Positions 21,771-29,766 are shown, numbered from the stretch's first letter. The stretch is DNA of 46,889 nt from a virus (IMGVR_UViG_3300047287_000229:1-46889); one strand, 5' to 3'. Translations and numbers: made by a program. Notes: generated by a model not told the origin, from the sequence alone.

Positions 21771-22207
21771 CCACCGACTTCCGCGCCCTGTGCGCTGAGC
21801 TTGTAGCCGCCTGGCTGAAGGGTGACGACATCTTCGGCCCCATGGCCCGCGCCCGTCTCGCCCTGGCCCAGCCGAAGCCGGTGAGGCCGACGGATGACGA
21901 CTTGCTCCACATTTTCTATCTGCACTGTGACAGCAACAACTCTTCCTTGGGTATTGACCATTGGCTTGACGAGCAGGCGTTTCTGATGGCTGCTCGCGAC
22001 GCTCTGCAAACATGGGGCCGCCCCGCCATTGCCCACATCCCGGTGGCCGAACGCCTGCCGGGGCCGGAGGATCTTGATGATCAAGGTACGTGTTGGATGT
22101 GGAATCCGATCTGTCTGTACTACTGCCTCTGCCGTCCCGATCCGTCCGTCCACACCCACTGGCTCCCCTTTCACGCCCTGCCTCTGCCCGAGGGAGGTGC
22201 GGCATGA
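21767..22207 (+). CDS. DUF551-like hypothetical protein
   Basis: 146 residues. The C-terminal half has IPVAERLPGPEDLDDQGTCW and HTHWLPFHALPLPEG, the pattern of DUF551-like domains widespread in phages (V..RLP, then HW.P). The N-terminal half is helical, with an LLHIFYLHCDS motif. The role is unknown. It overlaps neighbours at both ends by four bases. Confidence 0.6.
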   Translation: MTTDFRALCAELVAAWLKGDDIFGPMARARLALAQPKPVRPTDDDLLHIFYLHCDSNNSSLGIDHWLDEQAFLMAARDALQTWGRPAIAHIPVAERLPGPEDLDDQGTCWMWNPICLYYCLCRPDPSVHTHWLPFHALPLPEGGAA

Positions 22208-22461
22208 CAACGCCACAGATCACGCCGGAGCAGGTCGAAGCATTTCAGGAGACGCATTCCATCATCTGCAACGCTGCAAATGCTTTACGTTCCATGGCTG
22301 GTGCGCTTGAAATACGCATCAACGAAGGCCATGACTATGACGTTTATCGGTTTGAAGATCTCTCAGGAGACATCTATGCCATACGTCATGCGCTGCAGGC
22401 GTTTGAGCGTGTCGTGATCAGTTGCGGCATCAAAGCCGACCCTATTCAGTGGAGGATTTAA
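22204..22461 (+). CDS. Hypothetical protein
   Basis: 85 residues from ATG 22204. Composition is less GC-biased than the neighbours (HDYDVYRFEDLSGDIYAI), suggesting recent acquisition. It is helical with Cys and Tyr residues and no clear motif. It overlaps the DUF551-like gene by four bases and ends two bases before the next start. Confidence 0.5.
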   Translation: MTTPQITPEQVEAFQETHSIICNAANALRSMAGALEIRINEGHDYDVYRFEDLSGDIYAIRHALQAFERVVISCGIKADPIQWRI

Positions 22462-22463
22462 CC

Positions 22464-22916
22464 ATGATTGAACGCGACAAAGCATGGGCAGAGTATTGCG
22501 AGGCCAGCGCGGACTTAGCGGGCATACAGCATCGGGCAACGCCGGATCAGTGGCAAACCATTGAGAACTACGCAAAACTCGGCATAGTTCTTAATTCCTG
22601 CATCGTCGAACTCCGCGACCGCATCGCCGCCCTGGAGGAGCCACCACAGCCCGAGCCGACCATCTGGAGCGCGATCAACGCCTTGGCTGACCGACTTGCA
22701 GCTTTGGAGTCGGCAGCCAACCCTCGGCCGCAGGCCCCCGCCCCGGCCGGCGGGCTGGTGGAGCGGGTGGCGGGGATCATCATCAACGGCCAAGCCTGCG
22801 ACCACCCCGAGGAGCGCACCGCCCGCGCCGCAATCCTGGCGGTGGCGGAGTGGTTCAGCGGCAAAGAGTGGCATGTGACGGCCCACTGGCTGCGGGAGGA
22901 GGTGGAGCGTGGCTGA
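22464..22916 (+). CDS. Hypothetical protein
   Basis: 150 residues from ATG 22464, preceded by GGAGG at a good distance. The N-terminal half is helical with an LRDRIAALEEP end. The C-terminal half, GLVERVAGIIINGQACDHP to AEWFSGKEWHVTAHWLREEVERG, looks like a separate module. I recall similar segments from picocyanobacterial phages, but cannot verify this here. The function is unknown. Confidence 0.55.
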   Translation: MIERDKAWAEYCEASADLAGIQHRATPDQWQTIENYAKLGIVLNSCIVELRDRIAALEEPPQPEPTIWSAINALADRLAALESAANPRPQAPAPAGGLVERVAGIIINGQACDHPEERTARAAILAVAEWFSGKEWHVTAHWLREEVERG

Positions 22917-23109
22917 ACCTCTGAGCCCTGCGGCGCAGGCGGTGCTGGATGCTGTCATCGCTGTTTGTCCAGCTCCTGCTGATGAGATCGCAGCGGTTGC
23001 CCTCCGCGCTGCCGCTGATCAGGTGGAGCACAAGTTGCGCGGCTTCAGTCGGGAGACTTGCCAAGAGATACGCGCCATCGCCGCCGAGCTGGAGGGGAGC
23101 GATGGGTAG
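22909..23109 (+). CDS. Small hypothetical protein
   Basis: 66 residues with a GTG start preceded by a strong GGAGGAGG site. It is helical and Ala-rich (EIAAVALRAAADQVEH, then EIRAIAAELEGS). It overlaps both neighbours by eight bases. No function is recognised. Confidence 0.5.
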   Translation: MAEPLSPAAQAVLDAVIAVCPAPADEIAAVALRAAADQVEHKLRGFSRETCQEIRAIAAELEGSDG

Positions 23110-23389
23110 GCCCACCATTCCCGAGTCCACCATCCGCGAGATCCTTACCAGCACGGAATCGCACGGCGTCCTAGCCCGCAGGCACAGCATCCACCGCTCA
23201 GCTGTCAGTTCCATCAGGCTGGGCAAGATCCACCGCCAGGTGGCACCAGAGCTGCCCCGCTGGCAGCCCGAGCACGTCTGCGGCCATTGCATCCACTGGG
23301 AAGGCGAATGCTGCGGGCTGGATTTCCCGGATCCGTTGGTGGAAGGCCAGAGGTTTGCTGCTTCCTGCTCGGTCTTCACGAGGCGGTGA
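23102..23389 (+). CDS. Putative HTH and zinc-binding protein
   Basis: 95 residues from ATG 23102. Residues 5-40 resemble a helix-turn-helix (STIREILTSTESHGVLARRHSIHRSAVSSIRLGK). The C-terminal part has CGHC, then a CC pair and a later C, which may bind zinc. This is the layout of small HTH-plus-zinc phage proteins. It overlaps the excisionase-like gene by one base. A regulatory role in early expression is possible. Confidence 0.55.
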   Translation: MGRPTIPESTIREILTSTESHGVLARRHSIHRSAVSSIRLGKIHRQVAPELPRWQPEHVCGHCIHWEGECCGLDFPDPLVEGQRFAASCSVFTRR

Positions 23390-23682
23390 TGGCGCGTTAC
23401 CTCCTCACCGTTGCCGAAGCCGCCGAAGCCCTTGGGGTGTCCAAGCGGCATGTTGAGCGGCTGATTGCCGACGCCGACGCCAACCGGAAGTCACGCTGGC
23501 GCTGGGGCCGTGAGCTGATCGACCTGGCGCCGCTGGGCTCCAGCCGCCGCACCGTCAGGGTCAACCTGGCAGCGGTGGTGCCGGATCTCCCATCAACGCC
23601 CGCTCAGCCGCCTCCGCCACCGCATGCGGCTGGATATGCGCCCGGTACGTCCGGGCATGCTGCTGCGGGCTGTGCCCCATGA
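23389..23682 (+). CDS. Excisionase-like winged-helix protein
   Basis: 97 residues. LLTVAEAAEALGVSKRHVERLIADADANRKSRWRWG is a MerR/excisionase-type HTH, and the rest is Pro- and Ala-rich. It is convergent with the integrase and overlaps it by 122 bases. Excisionases bend DNA at attL/attR and bias integrase towards excision, so the pairing is logical. The low-complexity C-terminus, antisense to the integrase end, may be non-essential. Confidence 0.65.
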   Translation: MARYLLTVAEAAEALGVSKRHVERLIADADANRKSRWRWGRELIDLAPLGSSRRTVRVNLAAVVPDLPSTPAQPPPPPHAAGYAPGTSGHAAAGCAP

Positions 23683-24589
23683 GCCGGCTGGCGGTGTAGA
23701 TGTCCAGCCGGCTGCCACCAGTCCTCCACAGTCTGCCGGCATAGGCGTGCCGCAGGGCGTAGGGCCGCCACGGCAGGCCCAGCCGCTTGAGCTCCTTGCT
23801 CAGCCACTTAGCCACTTGATCAGGCCGTTCATGCCCGCCGCGACTCTCCATGGTGGGCCGCAGCCGGCGGTCATGTAGTCGGAACCGCTCGACCCACTCG
23901 CGGGGCACCGGCACCACCGTGCGAAAGCCGGTCTTGCTCTGCTCTTGGACTTGGCAGTAATCCTTGTCAATCAGCTGCGCCCCCTCAATCTCATGGGGCC
24001 GCAGGCCGTAGGTGGCCATCATCCCGAAATACCAGCTGGCTGGGCCTGCGCCCTCCACCCAGGCCATGATCTCGTCATCGGTCGGCACAGACACCGGCGC
24101 CGCTTCTCGGTAGGTCGGTTGCGGCACCTCCGGGAACGGCACCGCCACCAGCTTGGCTAAGTGCTTGAGCAGGTAGAAGAGCTCCTTGTAGCTGCACGAC
24201 GCCCTGTCGTAGCGCTGCAGGGCTGCCGCCATGCTTGCCGTATCGCATCGACTACCGGCCGGCAGCTGGCGGAGTCGGCCCATGTAATTGATCTCCCACG
24301 TGCTCTGGCTGGTTTTGCCGAGGATCACCCGTGAGCGATGGAGCCGGCTGATCGCCTCCCTCCATGTGATGCCCTCCGTCTCGTCGTCGCTCCAGTAGGC
24401 CCAGCTGAACGACCCATCTGCCAGCTGCCGTTCAAGCGTGGCCAGCTGCTTGGCAGCGACCCGCCGATTGACCGGCGAGTCATCCATCCGCAGGGCGATC
24501 CGGCACTGCTGCAGGGCTGGCTGGCCGTCTCTCCTAGGCACCTTGGCGAGCAGGTACAGCCTGCCCCGATGGACATTCACGGAGGGCAT
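23561..24589 (-). CDS. int: Tyrosine integrase
   Basis: 342 residues, normal length. The catalytic set is present: R197 in YGLRPHE, K219 in QSKTGFR, R280 in YALRHAY (tyrosine replaces the usual first His of HxLR), H306 in LMGHS and nucleophile Y315 in ARTYRAH. The N-terminal 100 residues form the arm- and core-binding region. It integrates phage DNA at attP and makes this a temperate phage. It faces the excisionase gene, and the repeat-rich gap upstream (24590-24883) is the likely attP. Confidence 0.9.
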   Translation of the reverse strand: MPSVNVHRGRLYLLAKVPRRDGQPALQQCRIALRMDDSPVNRRVAAKQLATLERQLADGSFSWAYWSDDETEGITWREAISRLHRSRVILGKTSQSTWEINYMGRLRQLPAGSRCDTASMAAALQRYDRASCSYKELFYLLKHLAKLVAVPFPEVPQPTYREAAPVSVPTDDEIMAWVEGAGPASWYFGMMATYGLRPHEIEGAQLIDKDYCQVQEQSKTGFRTVVPVPREWVERFRLHDRRLRPTMESRGGHERPDQVAKWLSKELKRLGLPWRPYALRHAYAGRLWRTGGSRLDIYTASRLMGHSPQQHARTYRAHIQPHAVAEAAERALMGDPAPPLPG

Positions 24590-24870
24590 GAGCGAATACG
24601 ACTTTGACGGGCGGTGCAGTGGTGGCCGATGGACGGCCGGTACATACCTAGCCCATTTCAGGCCGTTTCCGGTCGGTTGCTGACGGTTGCCCTGCTGTTG
24701 CCTCGTCGCTCAGACCCGCTGCCCTGCAGCCACTCTCGGCTCTACGACTGGCCAGCACTGCCAGATACAAGTCCTCTGGAATTTCCCTGATGTCGTAGTT
24801 CCAGCCCAGTTACCGCAGGCACTCTCGGCAGACGTACATAGAGTGTCCATCGGCAGGGCCTGCCGGTACT
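24590..24870. other. Candidate attP region
   Basis: This gene-free stretch between the integrase start and the next gene carries 15-bp direct repeats GCAGNCACTCTCGGC at 24726-24740 and 24825-24839 (14 of 15 identical). Three GTTGC copies lie at 24676, 24686 and 24697 (10-11 bp apart), and two GCCGGTAC copies near 24635 and 24863. Phased short repeats beside an integrase are typical arm-binding sites. No tRNA-like sequence and no obvious att core were recognised. Confidence 0.45.
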
Positions 24871-24878
24871 GGAAACCT
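24871..24878 (+). promoter_or_regulatory. Element B half-site
   Basis: GGAAACCT is followed by AGGAG and then ATG at 24884. The AACCT ends 5 nt before the start codon, the second recurring spacing. Here AGGAG also serves as a ribosome-binding site. Confidence 0.5.
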
Positions 24879-24883
24879 AGGAG

Positions 24884-25096
24884 ATGAGCGACCTGCCGAC
24901 CTGGGAAGTGGTGGTCCGTGGCGACCAGCTGCGGTGGCGCGTCTGCGGCGGTGGTCTGTGCGTAGAAGAGGCCAGCGGCAGCAAGGCGCTAGCCGAGTTT
25001 GAGGCCCTGTGCCGCGCCCATGGCATCGAACCGCCTCGTGGTGGACCAGCGCTGCCGGAGCGTGGGCCAAGCGAGGTGGATGAACCCGGCGTCTAA
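24884..25096 (+). CDS. Small hypothetical protein
   Basis: 70 residues, MSDLPTWEVVVRGDQLRW to EVDEPGV. An N-terminal beta-rich part (VVVRGDQLRWRVCGGGLCVEE) and a helix suggest a small compact domain. It is followed 5 bases later by the dCTP deaminase gene, so the two are probably co-transcribed. No family is recognised. Confidence 0.55.
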   Translation: MSDLPTWEVVVRGDQLRWRVCGGGLCVEEASGSKALAEFEALCRAHGIEPPRGGPALPERGPSEVDEPGV

Positions 25097-25101
25097 CCCC
25101 T

Positions 25102-25614
25102 GTGATCCTTCCCGACCACCAGATCCATGCCCTCTGCGAGCAGGGCATGGTGACCCCCTTTGATCCTGCCCTTGTCAACCCCGCCAGCTTGGACGTACGC
25201 CTAGGCGGCACCCTGCTGATTGAGTCCGCCCAAGGGCCAGAGCTGGTGCCCTACCCGCTGGAAGGCCACAGCCAAGAGCAGCCCTACTGGCTGGCGCCCG
25301 GTCAGTTCGTGCTAGCCCAGACGGTGGAGGTGTTCAGCCTGCCGCCGACCATTGCTGCCCAGTTCATGCTCAAGAGCTCCCGCGCGCGCGAGGGGCTGGA
25401 GCATCTCATGGCCGGCTACTGCGACCCCGGCTGGTCCGGTTCGGTCTTGACCCTAGAGCTCCACAACTCCCGCCAGCTTCACTCGGTCGCCCTTTGGCCG
25501 GGCATGCGGATCGGACAGATGGTGTTTCACCGCATGGCCAGCACGCCGGAGCGGGACTACCGCGAGACGGGCAGGTATTGCAACGACACCACCGTGCAGG
25601 CCAGCAAGGGCTAG
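25102..25614 (+). CDS. dcd: dCTP deaminase / dUTPase-family protein
   Basis: 170 residues from a GTG start. Dcd motifs: NPASLDVRLG (26-35), FMLKSSRAREGL (88-99) with the phosphate-binding Ser/Arg residues, CDPGWSGSVLTLELHN (107-122) with the catalytic Glu at 119, and PGMRIGQMVF (133-142). It converts dCTP to dUTP (and possibly further to dUMP), feeding thymidine synthesis for phage DNA. Its stop overlaps the stop of the convergent peptidase gene. Confidence 0.88.
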   Translation: MILPDHQIHALCEQGMVTPFDPALVNPASLDVRLGGTLLIESAQGPELVPYPLEGHSQEQPYWLAPGQFVLAQTVEVFSLPPTIAAQFMLKSSRAREGLEHLMAGYCDPGWSGSVLTLELHNSRQLHSVALWPGMRIGQMVFHRMASTPERDYRETGRYCNDTTVQASKG

Positions 25615-26312
25615 GAGAAGCACCATCCCCAGCCGCTGCCGGAGCCCTCAGGCATCCAGCGTGGGTTCATGTTGCGGAAGCTGTAGCGCTGCGACTGGCC
25701 CGACAGCCCTCCCTGCTGAACCCACGTCCCGCTCACCAAGTCCAGTTCCCCGTAGGGGTCATGAACGATCCAAGCGTCAGCCTCGTATCCGATGGCCGTG
25801 ATGTAGTGCCCCCCTCCAGTGGGGGCCGATACCGGGCCGTGGTGCAGGATTCCGATGGCACAGGGCATGCCGGCCTTCAACTCTGCCATCAAGTCACCTG
25901 CGGTCATGTTCTGTCGGAACCGTGCCCGCACTCCCAGATGAGCCAGAGCCTGCCGATGGGCGTCCTGGCTGGTGGTGTCGCCGTATTGCTGCACCATCCG
26001 CAGGTAGTCCACGTCATCGCGAATGCCCTTGACGCCAAGGAACGCCACGCACATGGCGATTGAGGAGGTCTGGCACTGCCGCCACCCGGTCGGGCCATTG
26101 TCCAGCTGGGGGAAGTACGGCACCTTGAGCGGATTGGTGACGCGCCCCGGACTTGGGCTGGGCTCCTTGGCCGGCGGATCCGCCCGCCACATCTCCGCAA
26201 ACTCGCGCAGCACGTCGGGCGACTGGCGCTCCTGCAGCCAGTTCAGGGCCGCCGTCTGATGGCTCAGCGCCTTGTACGCCTTGGCCACGTCCACCAGCCG
26301 GATGTCAGCCAC
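25611..26312 (-). CDS. C39-type peptidase, possible endolysin
   Basis: 233 residues. The papain-like domain starts at about residue 62: PYFPQLDNG, WRQCQTSSIAM with catalytic C80, GGGHYITAIGY with H169, and WIVHDPYGE with D185. The N-terminal 55 residues are helical and could bind cell wall. C39-like peptidases cleave peptide bonds. Together with the two upstream membrane proteins on the same strand, this one is likely the lysis enzyme attacking peptidoglycan cross-links. A virion protease is the alternative. The GTG start follows element B by 23 nt. Confidence 0.7.
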   Translation of the reverse strand: MADIRLVDVAKAYKALSHQTAALNWLQERQSPDVLREFAEMWRADPPAKEPSPSPGRVTNPLKVPYFPQLDNGPTGWRQCQTSSIAMCVAFLGVKGIRDDVDYLRMVQQYGDTTSQDAHRQALAHLGVRARFRQNMTAGDLMAELKAGMPCAIGILHHGPVSAPTGGGHYITAIGYEADAWIVHDPYGELDLVSGTWVQQGGLSGQSQRYSFRNMNPRWMPEGSGSGWGWCFS

Positions 26313-26335
26313 TGCGCTTGCACAATGCTCCTTCT

Positions 26336-26352
26336 AGGTTTCCCGGCAACCT
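26336..26352. promoter_or_regulatory. Palindromic element B in a divergent gap
   Basis: AGGTTTCCCGGCAACCT lies between the peptidase gene (minus, start 23 nt away) and the 100-residue gene (plus, GTG exactly 20 nt after AACCT). It is identical to the palindrome at 40118 read on the other strand. Confidence 0.6.
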
Positions 26353-26372
26353 GAGGCAGCTGCAGGCCTGCC

Positions 26373-26675
26373 GTGGCTGCTCCGACGCTGGCCTGGGGTA
26401 AGGCGCATTTGTTCCAGCTGCCGGATGACTCGCACCTTTACGGCCGCGAGTTTGAGCTGTTGCCGGCCGGCACGATGTTTGCCGCTGCGGTGCTTCTCCA
26501 CGGCCTTGTAGGCGTCCCGGCCAGCATTGGCAGCGACAACCTCGCCCGTGTTGCTGCGGATGCCATGCCGGAGGTGTACCCCACGCGGAACACGGACTCC
26601 GATGAGCTGGAGCTGTACGTCAGGGACGTGCTGGAGGGCTTCCGGTTGCAGCAGCTGCAGGACGTTCAGGATTGA
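26373..26675 (+). CDS. Hypothetical protein
   Basis: 100 residues from a GTG start chosen by the 20-nt spacing to element B. The middle has GTMFAAAVLLHGLVGVPASIG, a short hydrophobic stretch, and the end DELELYVRDVLEGFRLQQLQ is helical. It stands alone on the plus strand in the lysis region and overlaps the end of the convergent membrane gene by 10 bases. No family is recognised. Confidence 0.55.
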   Translation: MAAPTLAWGKAHLFQLPDDSHLYGREFELLPAGTMFAAAVLLHGLVGVPASIGSDNLARVAADAMPEVYPTRNTDSDELELYVRDVLEGFRLQQLQDVQD

Positions 26676-26962
26676 CGGCGCTTGAACCGCCCGGACTCGT
26701 CGCGTTCGGCGCTGGGCTGATCTTCGGGCCGGAGGGCTGGGTTGTAGGTGTTGAAGCCAATGCCAAACCCACCCCGGCCGGCTGCACCGATTCCCATGAT
26801 CGGCAGCGCTGTCATCCAACAGCGATCCATGCTCTCGGGGCCACGGTTGCTGGTGCGGCAGTCAATCAGGTAGATGGTGCCGACAAAGACGGCAAGGCTT
26901 GAGGCTGTCTTGAACACCGCCGCAGCAGTGCCGATCGTGCCAAGGATGGGCCGCAGGTTCAT
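26666..26962 (-). CDS. Small membrane protein, holin candidate
   Basis: 98 residues from ATG 26962. The first helix (about residues 8-32, ILGTIGTAAAVFKTASSLAVFVGTI) is hydrophobic, and a second weaker one follows (MTALPIMGIGAAGRGGFGIGF). The C-terminus is charged and ends ESGRFKRRQS. Position in the lysis cassette, size and topology fit a holin or an inner spanin-like protein; which one is not known. It overlaps the upstream gene by four bases. Confidence 0.6.
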   Translation of the reverse strand: MNLRPILGTIGTAAAVFKTASSLAVFVGTIYLIDCRTSNRGPESMDRCWMTALPIMGIGAAGRGGFGIGFNTYNPALRPEDQPSAERDESGRFKRRQS

Positions 26963-27360
26963 GGCCGTTGCTCCAGTTGCTGGCGGTTCTGGTGAATGCC
27001 TTCTCGGTTGATGCCGACGCCCACCAGGGCCAGCAGGGCGATGATCACGGCAGCCCACGATGCGGCGGTGCCGAACGACCACGTAGCCATGGCGGTGCCG
27101 CCTTTGCGGGAAGCGTCGGAGCTCACGAGCTGATCCACCTTTGCGGTGAGGCCAGCAATGTCGGCACTGGTGACCATGTGGCGTTCCAACTCCACTTGCC
27201 GCTGCTCCAGCCGTTCGATACGGGATAGGAATGCAGCGGTGCTGGCTTGGCTCTGGCTGATGCTGGCCTGCAGGCCGGTGATGAGCCCCTCCAGCCGACC
27301 CAACCGGTCCACGATGGCGAGCAAGTTGGATTCGCTCTCGGTCACGATGCTCTGGGCCAC
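26959..27360 (-). CDS. Coiled-coil protein with C-terminal membrane helix
   Basis: 133 residues with a GTG start located 5 nt after AACCT. Residues 1-85 form a coiled coil (DRLGRLEGLITGLQASISQ; RIERLEQRQVELERH). Residues about 96-118 (WAAVIIALLALVGVGI) form one membrane helix. The pattern resembles phage lysis or tail-tip membrane proteins. It is coupled to the holin candidate by an ATGA overlap. Confidence 0.6.
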   Translation of the reverse strand: MAQSIVTESESNLLAIVDRLGRLEGLITGLQASISQSQASTAAFLSRIERLEQRQVELERHMVTSADIAGLTAKVDQLVSSDASRKGGTAMATWSFGTAASWAAVIIALLALVGVGINREGIHQNRQQLEQRP

Positions 27361-27363
27361 GGT

Positions 27364-29469
27364 CTAGGTTTCCGGCAGGGCCAGCGCTCCCTCAACGATG
27401 TCTCCCACCTCCTGGGTGGTGGCGGCATTGGCGACGCGCGCCAGCTCAGGGGTGAGCTCGGTGCGCACAGCCTCCGCGATCTCGGTGGCATCGACGGGCG
27501 TGGAGTTGGTGACGTTGTCCACAGTGCCGCCAGTTACCTCGCGGACTGTGGTGGTCCACACCTCGGCTGCGATCTCCTCCGGTGTTGGCACGTCCGGCGC
27601 ATTGGTGAGGTTGGTAACGGTGGTCAGGGTGCCGTCTGGTGCCAGCCTGCTGCTGATAGCAGCGTCGATCCGGCCCAGTTCGATGCTGAGTTCAGTCCTG
27701 ACAGCGCTTGCGTTGGTGGCAGCGCTGGGCGGTGCGGTGTAGCCGGAAGCCGCCAGCCTGCTGCTCACTGCCGCGTCCAGGTTGTCCAGCCCGCTGGCCC
27801 GGCCGCTAGTGAGCCGGCCCAGCAGCGTCGTCGTTCCGCTGGTGTCGCTGCCGTCATAGGTCGAGCGGCTGCTGATCGTGGCGTTGATGTTGTCCACCAG
27901 CAGCTTTCCAATCGTGCCGGCGCTGGACAACGCACTCGTTCCCACGGCCCACACTGCGGTGGCCACGTCCGACGCGCTGGGGATGGTGGTTGTCAGCGTG
28001 CGGGTAGCAGCGGCCCAGACCGTGGAGGCGATCGTGGCAGCGGAGGGCGCCGCGCTGCTGAGGTTGTCGAGATACCCGGCCCTGGTGCTGGTCAGGCGGC
28101 CCAGCAGGGTGGTGGTGCCGGAGGTGTCGCCACCGGCGTAGGTGCTGCGGCTGCTGATGGTGGCGTCCAGGTTGGCCAGTTTCGTCGAGTTGGCGTCCAT
28201 CTCCGTCCTGATTGCCGCTGCCGTGGGCGCTGATGAGGTTGGAAGAGCCGCCAGCTGCGTATCCAGGTTTGCCGAGGCCAGGCCAACCGCTGCCCTGATC
28301 GTTGCCGCCGTGACGGCTGCGGTGCCGGTGGTGTTGTCCACTGCCACGCCCACCACCACAGAAGCAGCGCCAGGAACCGCGCAGGTTCCGGTCAGACTGC
28401 CACCAGCGCCGTAAGTCGTGCCGCTGCGAACGTTGGCGGCGGAGGGGTAACCGGCGGCGTAGGCGTCGGTGAGATACAAGGTGCGGGCGGGCCTTGATGA
28501 TGGCGAACCCGATACCGTGGCGCCTCTCATCGTCATGCTGAATGTGGTTAGTGCTGTGTCGGCTGGATACCAGCGCACCGAAGTGACCGGATTCACCCCG
28601 CACGTTGAGGCGCCTGCTCCAGTGGCATCAGTTGAAACAAGAGGGCCGGTGAGAATACAAGCAACAGTGTTAGGCGTTGAAAGCGCTGGTGAAGAGCTGC
28701 TTGAATAGCATCCGCCTACAACAGTTACAGTCGAGGCCGCTGTAGTGCCGTAACTTATTGTTGATGTGGTTGCACCATAAAGATTTCCGGTGACATTGAT
28801 GTTTAGAACTCCCGAGTTAGCAGCAGCCCCAATCGCCGCACTTGTTGATCCGCCGGTAACGTCGCCAGTAACGTTGATCGTGGTTGTACTAGAGATACCG
28901 GTGGTAATAGAGTTTGCACCTGAAGAGTTGCCAGCTACGCTTCCTGTGATGTTTATAATCGTGTTGATTATGCTTGATGCAACATAAATTGCATAAGTAG
29001 CATTTCCTCCTAGGGTTCCACCTGCGACAGACCCCACTATATTGACCGTGCCATTGCTGTAAACAATGTTTAGCAGTATTTGGCTGCTTCCTATTCCGGC
29101 AGCGTTCAAGTTTCCGTTAATATTGAGCTGACTGTAGGAGGATATTGAGATTGCCGACGCACTGCTAGTAGATAGAGAGCCGTTAATTGTAAGCGTGTTT
29201 AGTCCAATGTTTACGGTTAGGGTTGTGGTAGCGCTGCCGTTGACAATGTTTGCGTTGATTGTCAGCCCAGCAGCGGTAACAGTAAAGCTGCCGCCGGCAG
29301 ATATTCCACTAGCCGCTGAATTGCGAATTGATAGAACTGTTACCGATTGGTTAATGGTTACGGCAAAGCCATTGCTATAAACATCATCCGCGCTTGTTGG
29401 TAACGCCCCCGTGTTCCAGACCGTCGTGTCCGACCAGTTTCCTGTTTTTGTTGCGTAGACGTTTGCCAT
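27364..29469 (-). CDS. Tail fibre / adhesin with internal repeats
   Basis: 701 residues. The N-terminus (MANVYATKTGNWSDTTVWNTG) is a common phage fibre start and is followed by about 230 residues of Ser/Thr/Asn/Gly beta-strands like a beta-solenoid. Residues about 430-640 contain two 39-residue repeats (ISSRSTYxGxDTSGTTTLLG) and degenerate copies; their DNA is repeated at about 27775-27893 and 28057-28173. The N-terminal part is AT-rich, the C-terminal GC-rich, so the gene is mosaic. It probably binds the host surface. The stop codon sits in an element B site. Confidence 0.7.
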   Translation of the reverse strand: MANVYATKTGNWSDTTVWNTGALPTSADDVYSNGFAVTINQSVTVLSIRNSAASGISAGGSFTVTAAGLTINANIVNGSATTTLTVNIGLNTLTINGSLSTSSASAISISSYSQLNINGNLNAAGIGSSQILLNIVYSNGTVNIVGSVAGGTLGGNATYAIYVASSIINTIINITGSVAGNSSGANSITTGISSTTTINVTGDVTGGSTSAAIGAAANSGVLNINVTGNLYGATTSTISYGTTAASTVTVVGGCYSSSSSPALSTPNTVACILTGPLVSTDATGAGASTCGVNPVTSVRWYPADTALTTFSMTMRGATVSGSPSSRPARTLYLTDAYAAGYPSAANVRSGTTYGAGGSLTGTCAVPGAASVVVGVAVDNTTGTAAVTAATIRAAVGLASANLDTQLAALPTSSAPTAAAIRTEMDANSTKLANLDATISSRSTYAGGDTSGTTTLLGRLTSTRAGYLDNLSSAAPSAATIASTVWAAATRTLTTTIPSASDVATAVWAVGTSALSSAGTIGKLLVDNINATISSRSTYDGSDTSGTTTLLGRLTSGRASGLDNLDAAVSSRLAASGYTAPPSAATNASAVRTELSIELGRIDAAISSRLAPDGTLTTVTNLTNAPDVPTPEEIAAEVWTTTVREVTGGTVDNVTNSTPVDATEIAEAVRTELTPELARVANAATTQEVGDIVEGALALPET
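27366..27374 (-). promoter_or_regulatory. Element B half-site
   Basis: On the minus strand CCGGAAACCT ends 5 nt before the GTG start at 27360, and the TAG of CCTAG is the stop codon of the tail-fibre gene. Confidence 0.45.
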
Positions 29470-29472
29470 CTA

Positions 29473-29766
29473 TTAAAGCCCCTTCGCGTCAATGAACGCC
29501 TGAGCCGCTGCCTCCAGCGCCGTCAAGAATGCCGCTACTACCGGATCCGTCTGCGCGTCTACCGTGGCGTCTCCGTACACCACCGCCTTGACGGCATCCT
29601 CCAGCCGCTCCGGCCCATCAGCACCCACCAGATAGGGCGTCAGGCGCACTGCAATCGAAGCCCCAAACCCGTCCGCATGCGGCATCGGGCTGAGCGCCAG
29701 GTTGGCCGCCAGTTTGTCGTAGACCTTGCCGTCGCGGGTGATCGGTTGCGTGGTGATCAAGGCCAT
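29473..29766 (-). CDS. Small tail-region protein
   Basis: 97 residues, MALITTQPITRDGKVYDKLA onward. It is an alpha/beta protein with a C-terminal helix (DPVVAAFLTALEAAAQAFIDA). It lies between the fibre gene and a 206-residue gene with tight spacing, so it may be a fibre-assembly or baseplate accessory factor. No family is recognised. Confidence 0.55.
   Translation of the reverse strand: MALITTQPITRDGKVYDKLAANLALSPMPHADGFGASIAVRLTPYLVGADGPERLEDAVKAVVYGDATVDAQTDPVVAAFLTALEAAAQAFIDAKGL

Noticed and set aside
24590-24883. tRNA gene or tRNA fragment as integration site
   Set aside because: No cloverleaf arms, T-loop or CCA-like end could be assembled from this gap; no tRNA was recognised in any other gap either.
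27247-28233. Plus-strand open frame of 328 codons opposite the tail fibre
   Set aside because: It is a shadow of the fibre gene; its repetitive Gly/Arg-rich product mirrors the repeats in the sense strand.
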